Of a stretch of 64,000 bases of DNA, positions 1 through 10,766 are shown piece by piece. The stretch is taken from the NCBI GenBank assembly GCA_022385805.1, contig MU277759.1:4203-68202 (forward strand), written 5' to 3'. The notes under the pieces are model-generated. The model was given only the letters and a program-made list of their open reading frames with translations. It was not told the origin of the DNA and searched no databases. A program made the translations under genes and the position numbers. The stretch's first letter is position 1; every line of letters starts with the position of its first letter. Source of the stretch: Pilatotrama ljubarskyi. Its lineage: Eukaryota > Basidiomycota > Agaricomycetes > Polyporales > Polyporaceae.

Positions 1-26
1 GGACTTTGTGATCCGTTGCGGAGGCT

Positions 27-170
27 GCGAAGCTGCGAAGGCCTGCGGGTCTGTGCGAAGAAGTGCGAAGATGCGCGAAGATGCGAAGCTGCGAAGGCCT
101 GCGGGTCTGTGCAAAGAAGTGCGAAGATGCGCGAAGATGCGAAGCTGCGAAGAACTGCGAAGATGCGCGA
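27..170. repeat. 56-bp minisatellite built from TGCGAAG heptamers
   Basis: About two and a half copies of a 56-bp unit; the AGCT landmark recurs at 31, 87 and 143. Each unit is itself made of degenerate GCGAAG-containing words (TGCGAAG, TGCGCGAAG). The third copy loses register near 150. Open frames across it are artefacts of the repeat. It directly abuts the truncated KDZ transposase reading frame downstream. Confidence 0.85.
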
Positions 171-228
171 AGGGAGCGCCTTCGGTGCTCCGCAGCCTCG
201 TGTGCGGAGTGGGGTCACATCATCGTCG

Positions 229-2025
229 CCGCTGTTGGGAAGTACCATCTCGCAATGCACAAGGGAGAGTGCCGATACAAGCATTCACTGCACGTTTTGC
301 CGGGCTCTGCGATGGACGACGGCGAACCTCTGGAGCGAGTGTGGGCGATCACCAACACAATCGCACGACAGACGAAAGAGATGTCCGCGGGGCATTGGCA
401 CGACGTGCTGAACGACCACTATTCGGACTTGAACACTCGTCGCGTGCTTCATATAGGTAAGGGGGTATGCCTAGTGAAATCCGTATCCACTGACTGTTTG
501 CAGTTGAGGACCTGGTCGCATACCTCAACAAGGCCGAGGACCGTTACGGCACTGCGCTCACGTATATGGTGCAAATCGAGCAATCGATTGAGAAGCACCA
601 TAACGTCGACCTGGAGGAATGGCGGGACGAAGAGCGTGCGTTCAAGCAAAGAGTGGTCGACCTCGCACAACACAAGCACCTGGAGAATCCGTATGAGCCT
701 CCTCGGGACGTGGGTACGTGACGCTGTAGAGTCATGGCCCGCATGACTTGACATTTGCTCGCAGCGCTCACTGCAAACGCGATCGCCGCTCAGCTGAAGG
801 CAGAATGCCTGGCACAAGACGGCGTAGCCGATCTTGGAGGCATCGGAGCAGTAGAGCAGGTCCTGCAGCTGGAGGCGTCGAGGTGAGCGCGGATTCGTCT
901 TTCAGCTCGGCTCACACCATGAACCATCGGCACAAGGGAGGTACTTCGGAGAAAAATCAAGGAGCTCAAGGCAGGAGATGAGAGCGCACGTAGCCGTTTA
1001 GCGGATGAAGTGGCCGACTTCCGTCGCCTGAAGGACGCGTGTGATACCGATTATCAGGCGTGCATCCAACCGGCCCTGGACAGCGCTCTAAAGGGGGTGT
1101 CTGGTGAGATCATGAGCAGCAGTTTTCCGGCCCGGGACGCAAAAGACGACGCTGCGTGCGGGATACCAAGCGCCGCCGACGTCAAAGGGAAAGGTAGAGC
1201 TACTGCCTTATTGCCCGGCAGAGCTCGGCCCAGAACAACGTTGCAAGCTGCGGCGACGGAATGGCAGCAGATTATAGAGGACGGCGAATATCTCCTTCCG
1301 TCTGATTTGCACAGCGCCATCAGGACCGCCCCGGCGACGGCGGACCTCCTGAAGACGGAGCGCAAGCTTCGCGAAGGCCAGGCGAACGAGGCTCTGGACA
1401 ACCTAAGGCTGCATCTCACGACGCACCTCTCTCTGAACGTGCGACGCACGCAAGGTTCGGGGGTAGTTCACAACACTCAAGCGGACAGGCGGCTTCAAGC
1501 CAAGCGAGACGCGATAAACGAGGCGAAGGAACAATACCGGGCGGCACGTCACAGGTTGATCGTACTAGGCATGCCGGAAACCGACCAGACCTTCCGAGTT
1601 CTACAAGACTCGGACTGCCGGGCCTTCGTCATTGTGTCAGAGGAGCAACGGGCTGGAGACAGCTACCGCGACCAATCTTGGATTTGGGGCAACTTCAGCT
1701 TCGCGCACAGATTGGCGGAGGGAGATATCAAGAAGTTCGTCATCGGCAGTGAGTTACACGAACTCAGAGCCATCAACGAGACTCATACTGGGTTGCTCTA
1801 GGTGTCAAGGTGCACTGGTTCAGGCAGAGTGCACTTAAGAGCCGTTGGGAAGAGGAGGTCGAGCTGCGGTGGGAGGAAATGTGGCGCACGCTGAGATTTT
1901 TTGAGCACGAAGAGAACAAATGGCTCACAAAGTCTAGAGCGCTGCACGACCAAGGACTTTTCGGAGCCGCGGCTGCGGCCAGGAGGTGCGCATTTGAACG
2001 CTGCCAGCGCTGGAGGGCAAACTGA
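229..2025 (+). pseudogene. KDZ (Kyakuja-Dileera-Zisupton) transposase, C-terminal part only
   Basis: Conceptual exons carry the signature of the fungal KDZ transposase superfamily. The first (about 229-456) contains GKYHLAMHKGECRYKHS, DGEPLERVWA and TKEMSAGHWHDVLNDH. Spliceable introns at about 457-503 and 714-764 lead to a coiled-coil segment, then LREGQANEALDNLRLHLTTH, a GMPETDQTFRVLQDSD block and SWIWGNF (1010-1748). After an intron at about 1749-1800 comes VHWFRQSALKSRWEEEVELR. These are the C-terminal half of the family. The N-terminal cysteine cluster and first catalytic block are absent; the frame begins at the edge of a minisatellite close to the window start. It could be the 3' end of a longer gene whose 5' part lies outside the window, but the repeat at the junction favours a broken copy. 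Family assignment is firm, integrity is not. Confidence 0.72.
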
Positions 2026-4075
2026 CAGTGGGCTAGAGAAGGTCATTGCTTCACGAGGCTGCGCGACCGCGCGCGGACGTCCTTCCCACAGATGGTACAA
2101 TAGGTGAGACTAGGGTGGGCGCCTTCGTTCGGGTGCTGACGGCTCCACGGTATATGTCGGTCTCACAGGTCCGGCGGGCAGAGTGGCACAGAGTGGTATG
2201 TGCCTCTCTAGCTCGCGCTTTCCAGCGTCGGCGGTGTCTCCAAGACGTCCAGCATTGACGCTACCAAAACCTGATTACGTTGTTTGGCTACGTACATGGG
2301 CCTGAGCAAGCGTTCGTAGGGACGGCATAGGATCACATCGGAGTGGACATGCTCAGTCCGCGCCGACGTTCGTCTACGCTCTGACGTCGCGCATGGAGTG
2401 CAGGATAACAGCGGCGCCAACGTTGAGCACGGCGGATAGCAGCGGAGGCGTGAAGTGGAACGAAGGCGAACGAAGGTTGTTCGCATCACTGCGGACCCTG
2501 CGGTCACCGCGTTCATCTGGCAGCGTTTCTGAGGACCACAGGGCGATCGCTCGCCTCCTCTGAGGGTTCGAAAGCCTGGGTGCCTTCGACAAGCATTGTC
2601 AGACGTCATGATACATATTCCCGGGCGGGTCAAGGTCAACGGACGCAGTCGAAGCACTTCTCTCGCGAGCATGTTCTGACTTCGTGTCCGACGGGGGAGT
2701 CCAGCGTGAGCGCCGCAGCGCCGCTAGCGAGCTAGACTGTTGTATATGTCCACCATCGACGGCCTTTTCTCTAGGAGAGCGTCATCTCGGAGTCCTCGGA
2801 TTGGCGGCAGATTGACGGCGGCTAGAGACGACCTGCATTCATCAAGCGGACCTGACATGCAAGTCGAAATACGAGGTACGTTGGGAGTGCTTGAGCGAAG
2901 TCCATCCTGGGGTGGCAGAGGGGGGCGGGGAGGTGCAGTAGGACGATGATGTAGTGGGTGCTTTAGTCCATGGGTACGTTTGTGAGGACTTGGCCCTGAT
3001 GTGGGAGAGCTCGCGACACACACCCGCACGTAGGCAAGGGGCAGAAACCTGAACATCGTTCAGATTGGTGGCAGACATTCGGGAATGCGTACTGCCTTGG
3101 CAAACCAGTGAGCTCCTGGGTCTGACCATAGTAAGGCACTCCTAACAGCGTAGGTGGACTATATCTCACAAGCAGGGGGCCGCGACTTATGCGGATCGAT
3201 CTCGCGGGACGGTGTACTCGTGCAGCACGGGCTGGAGGGGGGGACGTACCTCATGAGCTAGACAGTAAACACGAGACAGTAAACATGAGGACGGGGCGTT
3301 CGCCTCTGCCCGAGTACAGCCAGAAGTATACCAGTATACGTGAGTGATGTACTCTTCTTTGCGTGATTCGCTCACGGACCACTTGCGCGTACAGAACGCG
3401 CAGATGAGAGCGCGCATAGCATGCACGCGCGATACAGCGGAGTGCTGCGGCGCAATCACGACATTGGTACGCGGGCGATGCGTCTGAGAAGGAAGATTCA
3501 ACGGCGCGGTCAGCGTCATCTTGATCCTGGCGAGATTCAATGACGGGCGCGTGGTTCATGAGCATGCGGGAGTATGGCCAAATTTTCGGGCTGAGGGGCC
3601 CCGAGTGGATGTTGGCGGCTTGGGGGCCGTTCTTCAGCCATCCAGCGGACGAATGTTGGGTACTTTTCCACTATAATGTCGGTTCTTCTAAGTGTTGGTG
3701 CATCAATTCTTAAAGTTGTGGTATAATAGGCGTGGGGACGACGAGTGCGCGAGGTAGCGGCAGAGCGCCTGTCCTCGCGCTCTTGCCCATACCACTGGAG
3801 CCTGTCGCTACTCCGTGTCTGCACACACAAGCCACAAGCAACGTCGCACGTGGGTGAATTAGCGACCTAGCCCTCCGTCTGCCACGCGCCCACTCGTCTC
3901 ACTCCAGTCTGAGCCTCGATCATCTACGCTCCCGCTCCAGTTGTCAGGCGAGCACGCGCCCGCTCGTTTTCCTACTGGCTACGCAAAGTGAGCGACCGCC
4001 GACCCATCGCGACCCATCAGACCCGACCTTGCTCACCCCTACCTTCACGGTTCTCTCCGGCAACCGACGCGTAGG
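2026..4075. other. No gene recognised (intergenic / decayed sequence)
   Basis: Only short overlapping open frames with no recognisable motif. A near-duplicated word, GAGACAGTAAACA, occurs twice around 3271-3289. Probably degenerate transposon flank. Confidence 0.5.
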
Positions 4076-4620
4076 ATGGTGCTATCCCGACAATCTCAAG
4101 AGGTGAGTGTGTTCGCTCGTGATCCTCAGCCTAACATATCTCCGTGCAGGTTCTCTTATCGATCTTCAAGGCTGAGGCGAACGCACGCGCTGAATATCGT
4201 TGGCGGGCCTTCGTTCGGGTGCGTCGGCACATGCTCGACGTGCAATGCCTCCAATAACCTGACTGACCTCGTCCAGGCCCTTACAGAGCTTGGTTTCACC
4301 TGCGAACAGCAAGGGGGGGTAATCTTTCGGTTCAGGGCACCGGAACGATGGGGCGGACAGGTGTTGGTCTATCACAAGGTGAGTACAAGGTCGTGACGAA
4401 GCCTGTGGGCTACATGCTGATATGGACGGCTGCAGATCCACAGTGACGTTCTGAACAAGGATGCTCAAGATTAGTTCGTTCCGGCTGGGAGCTTCTTCGT
4501 GCTGAGCACTGACGTTGTTGTGACAGTATCTCCACGCGTTTCGGGCGCAAGTACGGATGGGAGGCTTCTACCTTCCGCTGACCTGGGCACTTGCCAAGAA
4601 TCAACGTCCAAGACAGGGGA
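4076..4620 (+). pseudogene. HicA-like small protein gene, frameshifted
   Basis: An ATG at 4076 opens nine codons, followed by a plausible intron (4103-4149) and a basic segment (LLSIFKAEANARAEYRWRAF) that hits a stop near 4255. In another frame the sequence continues with NNLTDLVQALTELGF and GGVIFRF, then an intron (donor near 4378) and IHSDVLN. The run LGFTCEQQGGVIFRF followed by a His-containing strand resembles the HicA (YcfA-like) fold known from bacteria and found as small genes in basidiomycetes. The two halves lie in different frames, so as written this is broken. A further fragment (YLHAFRAQVRMGGFY) follows at about 4528. The family call is tentative: it rests on a short motif and no search was possible. 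Confidence 0.35.
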
Positions 4621-5264
4621 AGACTTCTGGTAACGAGATATGGGGAATGCTTGTATACACGGGTTCTGTAATTACATGTTTGGACACGCGTACTACGCCG
4701 CTCATGGCGTGGGAAATGGAGACAGGCTAGTGACGAGCGCGTTTTCGAGGCGCCAGGTGGTAGCCTAGATCGTCGGGCCATCCTCCTACCGAGCATGCGT
4801 GTATGAATGGATACGGGGACGAGTAGACGCCGCTCTTGTGGTCGGAAAGCAGCAACGATCGGCCGTGGACGGGTTGAACTAGACGATGTCGGTCTCGAGC
4901 TGTGAGGTGACGTAGTGCTCTTGGCCAATCAGCCTACAGTTCGATCACGGATGCGGGGTTAGACACCGGAAGCATCGTTATTTGCCGGACGCACCGACGG
5001 AACGGTCATGGTGCCCGAGTGCCCGGTGCTGTGGCTCTGGCCGGCAAAAACGTGCGGGCGGGGAGCAGGCGCCTCCCGTTGACCGGTATCCGTGCGCTGG
5101 ACAGTGAATCCCGCTTTCCGCTGCAAGTAATGCACAGAACATCAAGCAGCAACCGATTGCGAGAACTTACCAAGTTTGAGCACGCGACACGATTACCAGG
5201 AGGCTGAGGGAAGCGACGGCGACCAACACGGGGATGCGGGTGGCTCCGCGGGAGACGTCAGAGA
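4621..5264. other. No gene recognised
   Basis: Short frames only, on both strands, without coherent motifs or splice-joined continuations. No repeat structure seen apart from the array that begins at about 5265. Confidence 0.45.
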
Positions 5265-5365
5265 CGCCCGGCTGCGAAGGAGGCACCCGGCTGCGAAGGA
5301 GGCGGGATGGTTGCGGAAGAGGCGCCCGGCTGCGAAGGAGGCGGGGTGGCTGCGACAGAGGCGGC
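5265..5365. repeat. 19-20 bp minisatellite (GGCTGCGAAGGAGGC units)
   Basis: Five tandem units of 19-20 bp. The GAGGC landmark ends at 5284, 5303, 5323, 5342 and 5362. Two variants alternate: CCCGGCTGCGAAGGAGGC and GGGTGGCTGCGACAGAGGC-like. The core GCTGCGAAG is shared with the array at 27-170, suggesting a related origin or recurrent expansion of the same word. Confidence 0.8.
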
Positions 5366-5415
5366 CCGCCAGAAGGGTACGCTGGCATAGTATCAATTGT
5401 GTCCTCAGCATACAA

Positions 5416-5494
5416 GCAGCTATGGCAGAGCGGTCAATAGGTGTGCGTCGTTAAAGCTGGTGTCGAAGACGTCCTGGTTCGAATCCTGCATGTC
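5416..5494 (+). ncRNA. tRNA-like sequence with perfect Pol III A and B boxes (tRNA pseudogene or SINE head)
   Basis: TGGCAGAGCGG at 5423-5433 matches the A-box consensus TRGYNNAGYGG and GGTTCGAATCC at 5476-5486 matches the B box, 42 nt apart as in class II (Leu/Ser) tRNAs. The acceptor arm does not pair (GCAGCTA against ATGTCAC), the T stem has two mismatches, and no convincing anticodon stem is present. It is therefore not a functional tRNA; a decayed class II tRNA or the tRNA-derived head of a SINE fits better. Confidence 0.45.
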
Positions 5495-5731
5495 ACGAGT
5501 TGTGCCCACGTTTCACTTTTCTCGCGCGGGAGATCGACAACGCGACAATTCGATTGCAATTTTACATTGTATATGCTGGTTATCCGCGTCGACTGCAGGG
5601 ACGTCCGCCTATGCTTCGCAACCGCCCCCCAATTAGGCGGGCCGGTTGGCAGTCGGCAGTGTGGACTTTACGTAAGTGTCCGGGTGAAGTACAGTATCTA
5701 AAGCTAGTGCGGGCTCACCACAACGATTCTT

Positions 5732-6218
5732 GTGGCAGGCAGTAGTCTTTCTTGGGCACCGGTCAGCCTGATTCGCCATATCCGTCAGAGGGTCTTCCCT
5801 TCTCCAGACAATGCAGAGATCGATCAGCGGAAAGGCGACGCACCCGGAGACCTAACCGATCCCAGTTCGGCATATGTGGTACCCATCGATGCGCCGCGGA
5901 ACCTCAGGATCAAGTATGTCTTCAAGGGATCGAAAGGTACATCCGTGACTGTACGCGGCCCAGCGGATCCTTTCGTGTATACCTGGCGGCCTGGGACTAT
6001 GATGACGGTTTACGATGCACTCATCAATACTGCTCCGAGCGAGCATTACATATTCGGGCTGGTACATCTCACCGATTCCTGATATCCTCCAGGTCTATTT
6101 TAAGCTCAAGCCATTGCAGAACTTCTTCCAATCAATGTTCGTGGCTCTCCATAACAACAACCCTTCCGAACGCGTACATGGGGGACTATATGTGAGGCTA
6201 GCCGCTCAAGCCCAGTGA
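5732..6218 (+). pseudogene. Uncharacterised two-frame coding fragment, terminated by a transposon insertion
   Basis: Two overlapping frames (5732-6082 and 6015-6218) look like consecutive exons with ordinary amino-acid composition (VYDALINTAPSEHYIFG; then VYFKLKPLQNFFQSMF). I do not recognise the family. The second frame ends in a TGA at 6216-6218 that lies inside the left terminal inverted repeat of the 6211-7412 element. Joining the two target-site duplications conceptually (6210 to 7420) keeps the frame open for 15 further codons, to a TAG near 7465. That is consistent with the element having landed in coding sequence. Expression and exon structure are unknown. Confidence 0.3.
6204..6210. 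repeat. Target-site duplication GCTCAAG, left copy
   Basis: Seven bases directly abutting the left inverted terminus; identical to 7413-7419. Confidence 0.8.
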
Positions 6219-7412
6219 AAATCGACTTCTTTTAGATTCTTTTCGGTCGTTTTAATCCGTATTGAGACGTAAAATTTCGGTCGTTCCGGATTTTTACGAG
6301 TGACTGCAGGAATTACGATCCTGAGCGTATTAGATCGTATTCCATCGTACTAATGCGTGTAGCTCGGTTCCGACATTGCGGTCGCAAAACTGGTAAATCC
6401 GTATTGCGACGATACAGGGCGTACACCGTACTGCACGACCATGCAGGCCCAGACAGCTGTGGTCCCTGGGCCAGCCTGCTTCCCGCTCCAGCACTCCCCA
6501 CAGCAGCACCCCGCCCTGAATCCCGCGGTACTCACCTTCCTGCAGCGGCCGCCCTGCCGCTTCCTCGCACACACACCCCTGACGCCGCGCATCATGTTGA
6601 TGTCTTCAAATGCCCCGCCGCACCCCCGAAAGCCCTGTTTGTCACATGTGAGTCACACATATACTCCGTGACACATCTACCACGAGAGACGTACCTGCGC
6701 AACGGACATTCTCGGCTTTCTATGTAGATGTAAAGCCTAGAAAGCAGGGTTAACGAGGGCCAGTGATCCAGAAGATTCCTCTTACCCTGCACATCCAGGT
6801 TAGGCGGGTGGCGGGAGACTCCAAGCTCGTCAGCGCTAGCAACAAGGAGTAATCATAGATAGTACATACCGTCATCCGGCATACATGCATGTCTCTGTGA
6901 ATGAGCTCGAGAACCCCAGTTAGAGAGCAGGCATGACAAACCAAGCACCATGCCAGCGAGCAAGTGGTAGACGTAGGGGGAGCAGAGACAACCAGAGCGA
7001 AGGGAGATGATGGTGGTCGAGACGAGAGGTGTAGCGTCGAGGAGAAACGAACATGACGTCAAGAAAAGGGAAGGGACTCTTCCCACGACCGACGTTTGGG
7101 AGAGGGCCGAAGAGGGGGAAGGCGGTCGGACAAGTTGGTGGCGGGAGTGGCCAGACAGACAACCCAGAGCAGACGTGTCTTGGGACGACGCAGGACGATG
7201 TGCAGACAGTCCAGCCGGACTTGGACAAGGCGGAGCGCGACTTACCGGACAAAAATGGACTGTGCATCGAGCCAAACGACCGGAAGGCTTGACTGGCAGC
7301 GAGCGCCTATTTCCCTCGGATGTCCGATTTTACCTTACTTTTACAGCCTTGTACAGATATATACGGACTGAAACGTCCGAAAAGAATCTAAATAAAGTCG
7401 ATTCTCACTGGG
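6211..7412. mobile_element. 1,202-bp terminal-inverted-repeat DNA element (MITE-like), 7-bp target duplication
   Basis: The left end starts CCCAGTGAAAATCGACTT (6211) and the right end is its imperfect reverse complement (ending CACTGGG at 7412). The inverted repeats match over about 54 bp with only a handful of mismatches, including a shared TTTAGATTCTTTTCGG core and TCCGTAT. GCTCAAG immediately flanks both ends (6204-6210 and 7413-7419), a perfect 7-bp target-site duplication. No transposase frame is present inside, so it is non-autonomous. The CAGTG terminus resembles hAT elements, but hAT normally gives 8-bp duplications, so the superfamily is left open. Confidence 0.88.
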
Positions 7413-7419
7413 GCTCAAG
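7413..7419. repeat. Target-site duplication GCTCAAG, right copy
   Basis: Seven bases directly abutting the right inverted terminus; identical to 6204-6210. Confidence 0.8.
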
Positions 7420-7899
7420 ATGCAGAGTCTAGACATCTTTATGCGCTAGCCCCTGAAGTGGTGTAGGGACCTCCCTCGTCCAGACCCCTTACTACGATCA
7501 CGCGAATGCCAACTCCTGTGGATGTGTGCTCAGTTGCGCCGTATTACCGTCCGTAAAAATACAAGATGAGATTGCCTGGATTGTGTCCTGTCTGTCGCCG
7601 TCTCGTTGCTTGACTGGAATACCACAGGCAGAGTAAGTGATTGTCTGTGCTGTAAACTAGCATCCCGACCGGCAGATGGGCAGATATGTGAACGCGTGCC
7701 GTTTATTCAACGATGACAATACCAAGAAGCCAACGCCGTCGCCAGGGCCCAGAGCAAATGCAGGTATCAATCCAGCACCCTTCGCACACCAGCAATCAGG
7801 TTCGATAACCAGAATGTAGCACAATACACTTGAAACAGCGCGACCATTGGCGGTACTCTGACAAAGGGAGAGCTACCATAGGCAACCGTCCCAGCCGTA
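7420..7899. other. 3' flank of P450 gene 1; nothing recognised
   Basis: No coding motif, repeat or RNA signature seen. It probably includes the 3' UTR of the minus-strand P450 gene ending at 7900. Confidence 0.4.
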
Positions 7900-10304
7900 T
7901 CATGCTACGACACGAGTAAACCTCTTGACCAGCAGCGGCATCTGGCTACCCTTCTCGGGGGCGCTGCGGAGGAGCGGCCGCTGCACGATGCTCGTCTTCT
8001 TCTGTATGTCCTCCGCGGGCACAGCCAGCTCAAACTCGAATGCGCGTACGAGGGTGAAAAGCAGCGCCTTCATCCTGTCGCGTGAAACGTGAGCGATCGG
8101 ATCATAGAGAGAGCCGCGGATACGGATGAGACGCACTCGACGAGGGAGAAGCGGTAGCCGATGCAGGCGCGGGGACCGCCGAGGAAAGAGAGAATGTGGC
8201 CCCACACGCCTGGGATGCTGGAAACCGATTCTGGGGGGCTCTCCCAACGTTCAGGCCTTAGGACGCTGGCATGAGCGAGATATCCGCCGAGGCGCGCACG
8301 GGAGATACGCACTTGAACTCGAGGGCGTCCTCGCCCCAGAGCTTCTTCGACCGGTTGAGCGCAAGGATGGGGATGATTATCGGAGTGCCCTTGGAGACCC
8401 TGTCGCAGTGAAATCAGATCAGAATGAGCCGTAACTATATAGGAGGACACCTCCGACGGACGAGCAAACCGACACTCACCGGATACCCTCCTGAATCTTC
8501 CCATACCGGTCTACGAACGGCTCGCTAACCGGGATCACATCGTCATTGTTCGCTACTCGCATTGTGGTCGGTACGGGGGCGTGGATGCGTAGCGTCTCGC
8601 GGACGACGGCGTCCAGGTACGGCAGGCCGTTCAACTGATCCATCGTCGGCTTGTCGGTGTCAAGGGTGAACAGCTCGTCGCGGAGCTTCTTCTGCACTTC
8701 GGGGGACTGTGTGAGCGCATACAAGCACCACGTCGTCGCGGTGCTCGTAGTCTCATGGCCAGCGACAAGGAACCTACAATAGAAGATGAGACTGGAGGAC
8801 AAAAGCAGAGCGAAGCATGCCGTACGTGGGAACCTCTGTGTCGACAGGTCAGTGGGATAGAAGCCGTGGTCAAGGAAGGGACGTACGCGCGAGCACGTCT
8901 TCGTCCGAGAGCCTCTGGTTTTCAGGGATATCGGTCGCCATGTTCGCCTTCAGGAGCAGGGTGAGCAGGTCTCGGCCGTGCACGTCCTTGCGCTGCACGC
9001 TGCCGTCCCTGCTCTCGGCCAACTCGCGCCTGATCTCCGCTTTCTTCTCTTGCAGGAGCTCCATGCCAATACGACGCATTACATCTTGCGCGCGATCGAC
9101 ACGCCTGGAGCGCTCGTCGGGCTGGAGCAAACCGAGTTGAGCATATACCTCACGGGCACATAAGAGAGTTTCGTTACGATGAGCTCAAGGATTCGGATGA
9201 AGTTCTTCAGAATCATGAAGGCGGAGACCTGGATCGACGGGTTGAAGATCTCCTGGAACGCCTGGTTCAGTTCATTCGGCTTTCCAGCTAGAGAATCGAA
9301 GCGGTAGTTGAAGCCTGCCCAGAAAAGAAGTGGGTTTCAACGTGCGTTCCTGCGCAACGAAGGACATTAAGCCTTACCGGCCAAGCCGATGACGTCGAGA
9401 GTCATCTTGCTGAGACCTTGTAGGACATCGATACGCGCTACGGAACCGTCCTGCGGTATTTGCCCATCCCAGACGTCCCGGAGCTGCGTGAACAGCATAG
9501 TCCGGGTAAGTCCAACGATTACAATTATTTGGACATCGAAGGCGCACCTCGATCGCCTTGTCAACGAAGATAGGAGTTAACTCTCGGATCTGCGCAGGGC
9601 CGAAGGCCGAGTTCTACGCGGTATATGCACGCTCAGAGCCGTCCCTGCGTCGCTTTCCAGCAGAACTTACCATTATGCGTCTCTACGAGAATGATGTAAG
9701 GCATAGCCCTCGGAGCACTGCATGGAAAGCGTACCTGTTGTCTATGTTGTTCCCCTGCCACGGACATAATGTGAGAATGCCGTCATGCGCGCGGAAGAAG
9801 CATGGCAAACCTTCGGTGAAGAGAACACCTGAACACGAAGTGAATTTCAAGCCTTACATATTGCGATCTCTTTGAAGACGAACCTTTGCCGAGAATTCTG
9901 GCCAGATTCCGACGAGCCCCTTCAGGCTTCTGGTACTCAGCCGAGTGAGTTAGGATATGGTTCAATGCACGGGTGTCTATCGTCCATAGACGGTCGATCT
10001 GTGCAGCCTGCATCAGTAGGTACCTCACAATGCTAGGGTGATGGAATTGCCCGACATTGAGAAATCCCTTATACATGATTGTGGGTCCATATTCCGAAGC
10101 CCATCGCTCCTGAGGAACCGAGTTATCCTCTTCGTGGATCGCCTTCAGGTTCCCCCAGATCCAGCTCTGGCTGGGCGGCGCTGGGAGGTTCTTCAGGGGT
10201 GTGGTGAATGGCCGTATCAAGAATGGCCATATCTTCCACAGAACGAAACCGACGAGGCCTGCGAGGGCTGCAAGGACAGACTGTCCAAGAGAGAGCTGAA
10301 GCAT
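7900..10304 (-). CDS. Cytochrome P450 monooxygenase, paralogue 1
   Basis: Membrane-anchored haem-thiolate monooxygenase, expected on the ER; substrate unknown. The ATG at 10304 precedes a hydrophobic anchor and the proline-rich hinge [13 protein letters not shown]. Further exons give [26 protein letters not shown], a 12-nt microexon RRIM (9671-9682), [26 protein letters not shown] and [18 protein letters not shown]. The I-helix AGHETTS lies at about 8742-8764, the ExxR helix reads ETLR (about 8600), and PERW is followed by the haem loop [13 protein letters not shown] (about 8150-8195). The last exon starts [19 protein letters not shown] and stops at 7900. All P450 landmarks are present and no break was seen. 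It resembles basidiomycete families such as CYP5150, but the family name needs alignment. It is one of three paralogues on this strand (others at 18350-20780 and 21619-24030). Confidence 0.9.
9671..9682 (-). other. 12-nt microexon (Arg-Arg-Ile-Met) of P450 paralogue 1
   Basis: On the minus strand AGACGCATAATG is bounded by TCGTAG on the 5' side and GTAAGT on the 3' side. It joins in phase 0 between GEQHRQQ and [11 protein letters not shown], restoring the conserved P450 helix C region. The same microexon recurs at 20122-20133 and 23367-23378. Confidence 0.85.
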
Positions 10305-10766
10305 GTCGAGTGCGAAATCGTGCTGAAGACTGACTTGGTAGTCAAGAAGATAGAGGCCAAGAGGGACAGGAGACGACAATCTCTTCGTCAACTCCTGACC
10401 TATATGTGCTCCGCAGTACGTGGCAGCGTGCACTTGTGCCTGGGCCGCGGGCTCGCGCAGGCGGTGGAACTTTGGAAGCTGCTGACGCGGCTTGTGCGGC
10501 AAGACGCAGTCAATGCCCGTCCGACACAGCCACCGACCCTCTCTCCGAGAAAGTCGGAGTGCATTTCTGATACCCGGACCGAAGCTGGGCCAATCGCAAG
10601 CACGCCTTTCGTATCCTCCAAAGCTGCTGTAGTAGCATGTAGGCAGGTATCCAATGCATACTGACCAGTGCTCGAAGAGCTACACAGAGTACAAGCGTAG
10701 CTATGGTGAGGAGCTAGAGGAAGTCGTGTCGCCCAAGCGTCTAGTACATCTCTTCTGCTTGGACTT

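Noticed and set aside
27..170. CRISPR-like array
   Set aside because: Units are contiguous with no unique spacers, so this is a minisatellite; the genome is also eukaryotic.
8..746. Long frames through the first 230 bases
   Set aside because: They read through the GCGAAG minisatellite; real coding similarity begins only at about 229.
5416..5494. Functional tRNA gene
   Set aside because: Acceptor and anticodon stems do not pair despite good A and B boxes.
10038..10664. Plus-strand 208-codon frame over the P450 paralogue 1 5' end
   Set aside because: Opposite strand of the membrane anchor and proline-rich exon of the P450; no independent motif.
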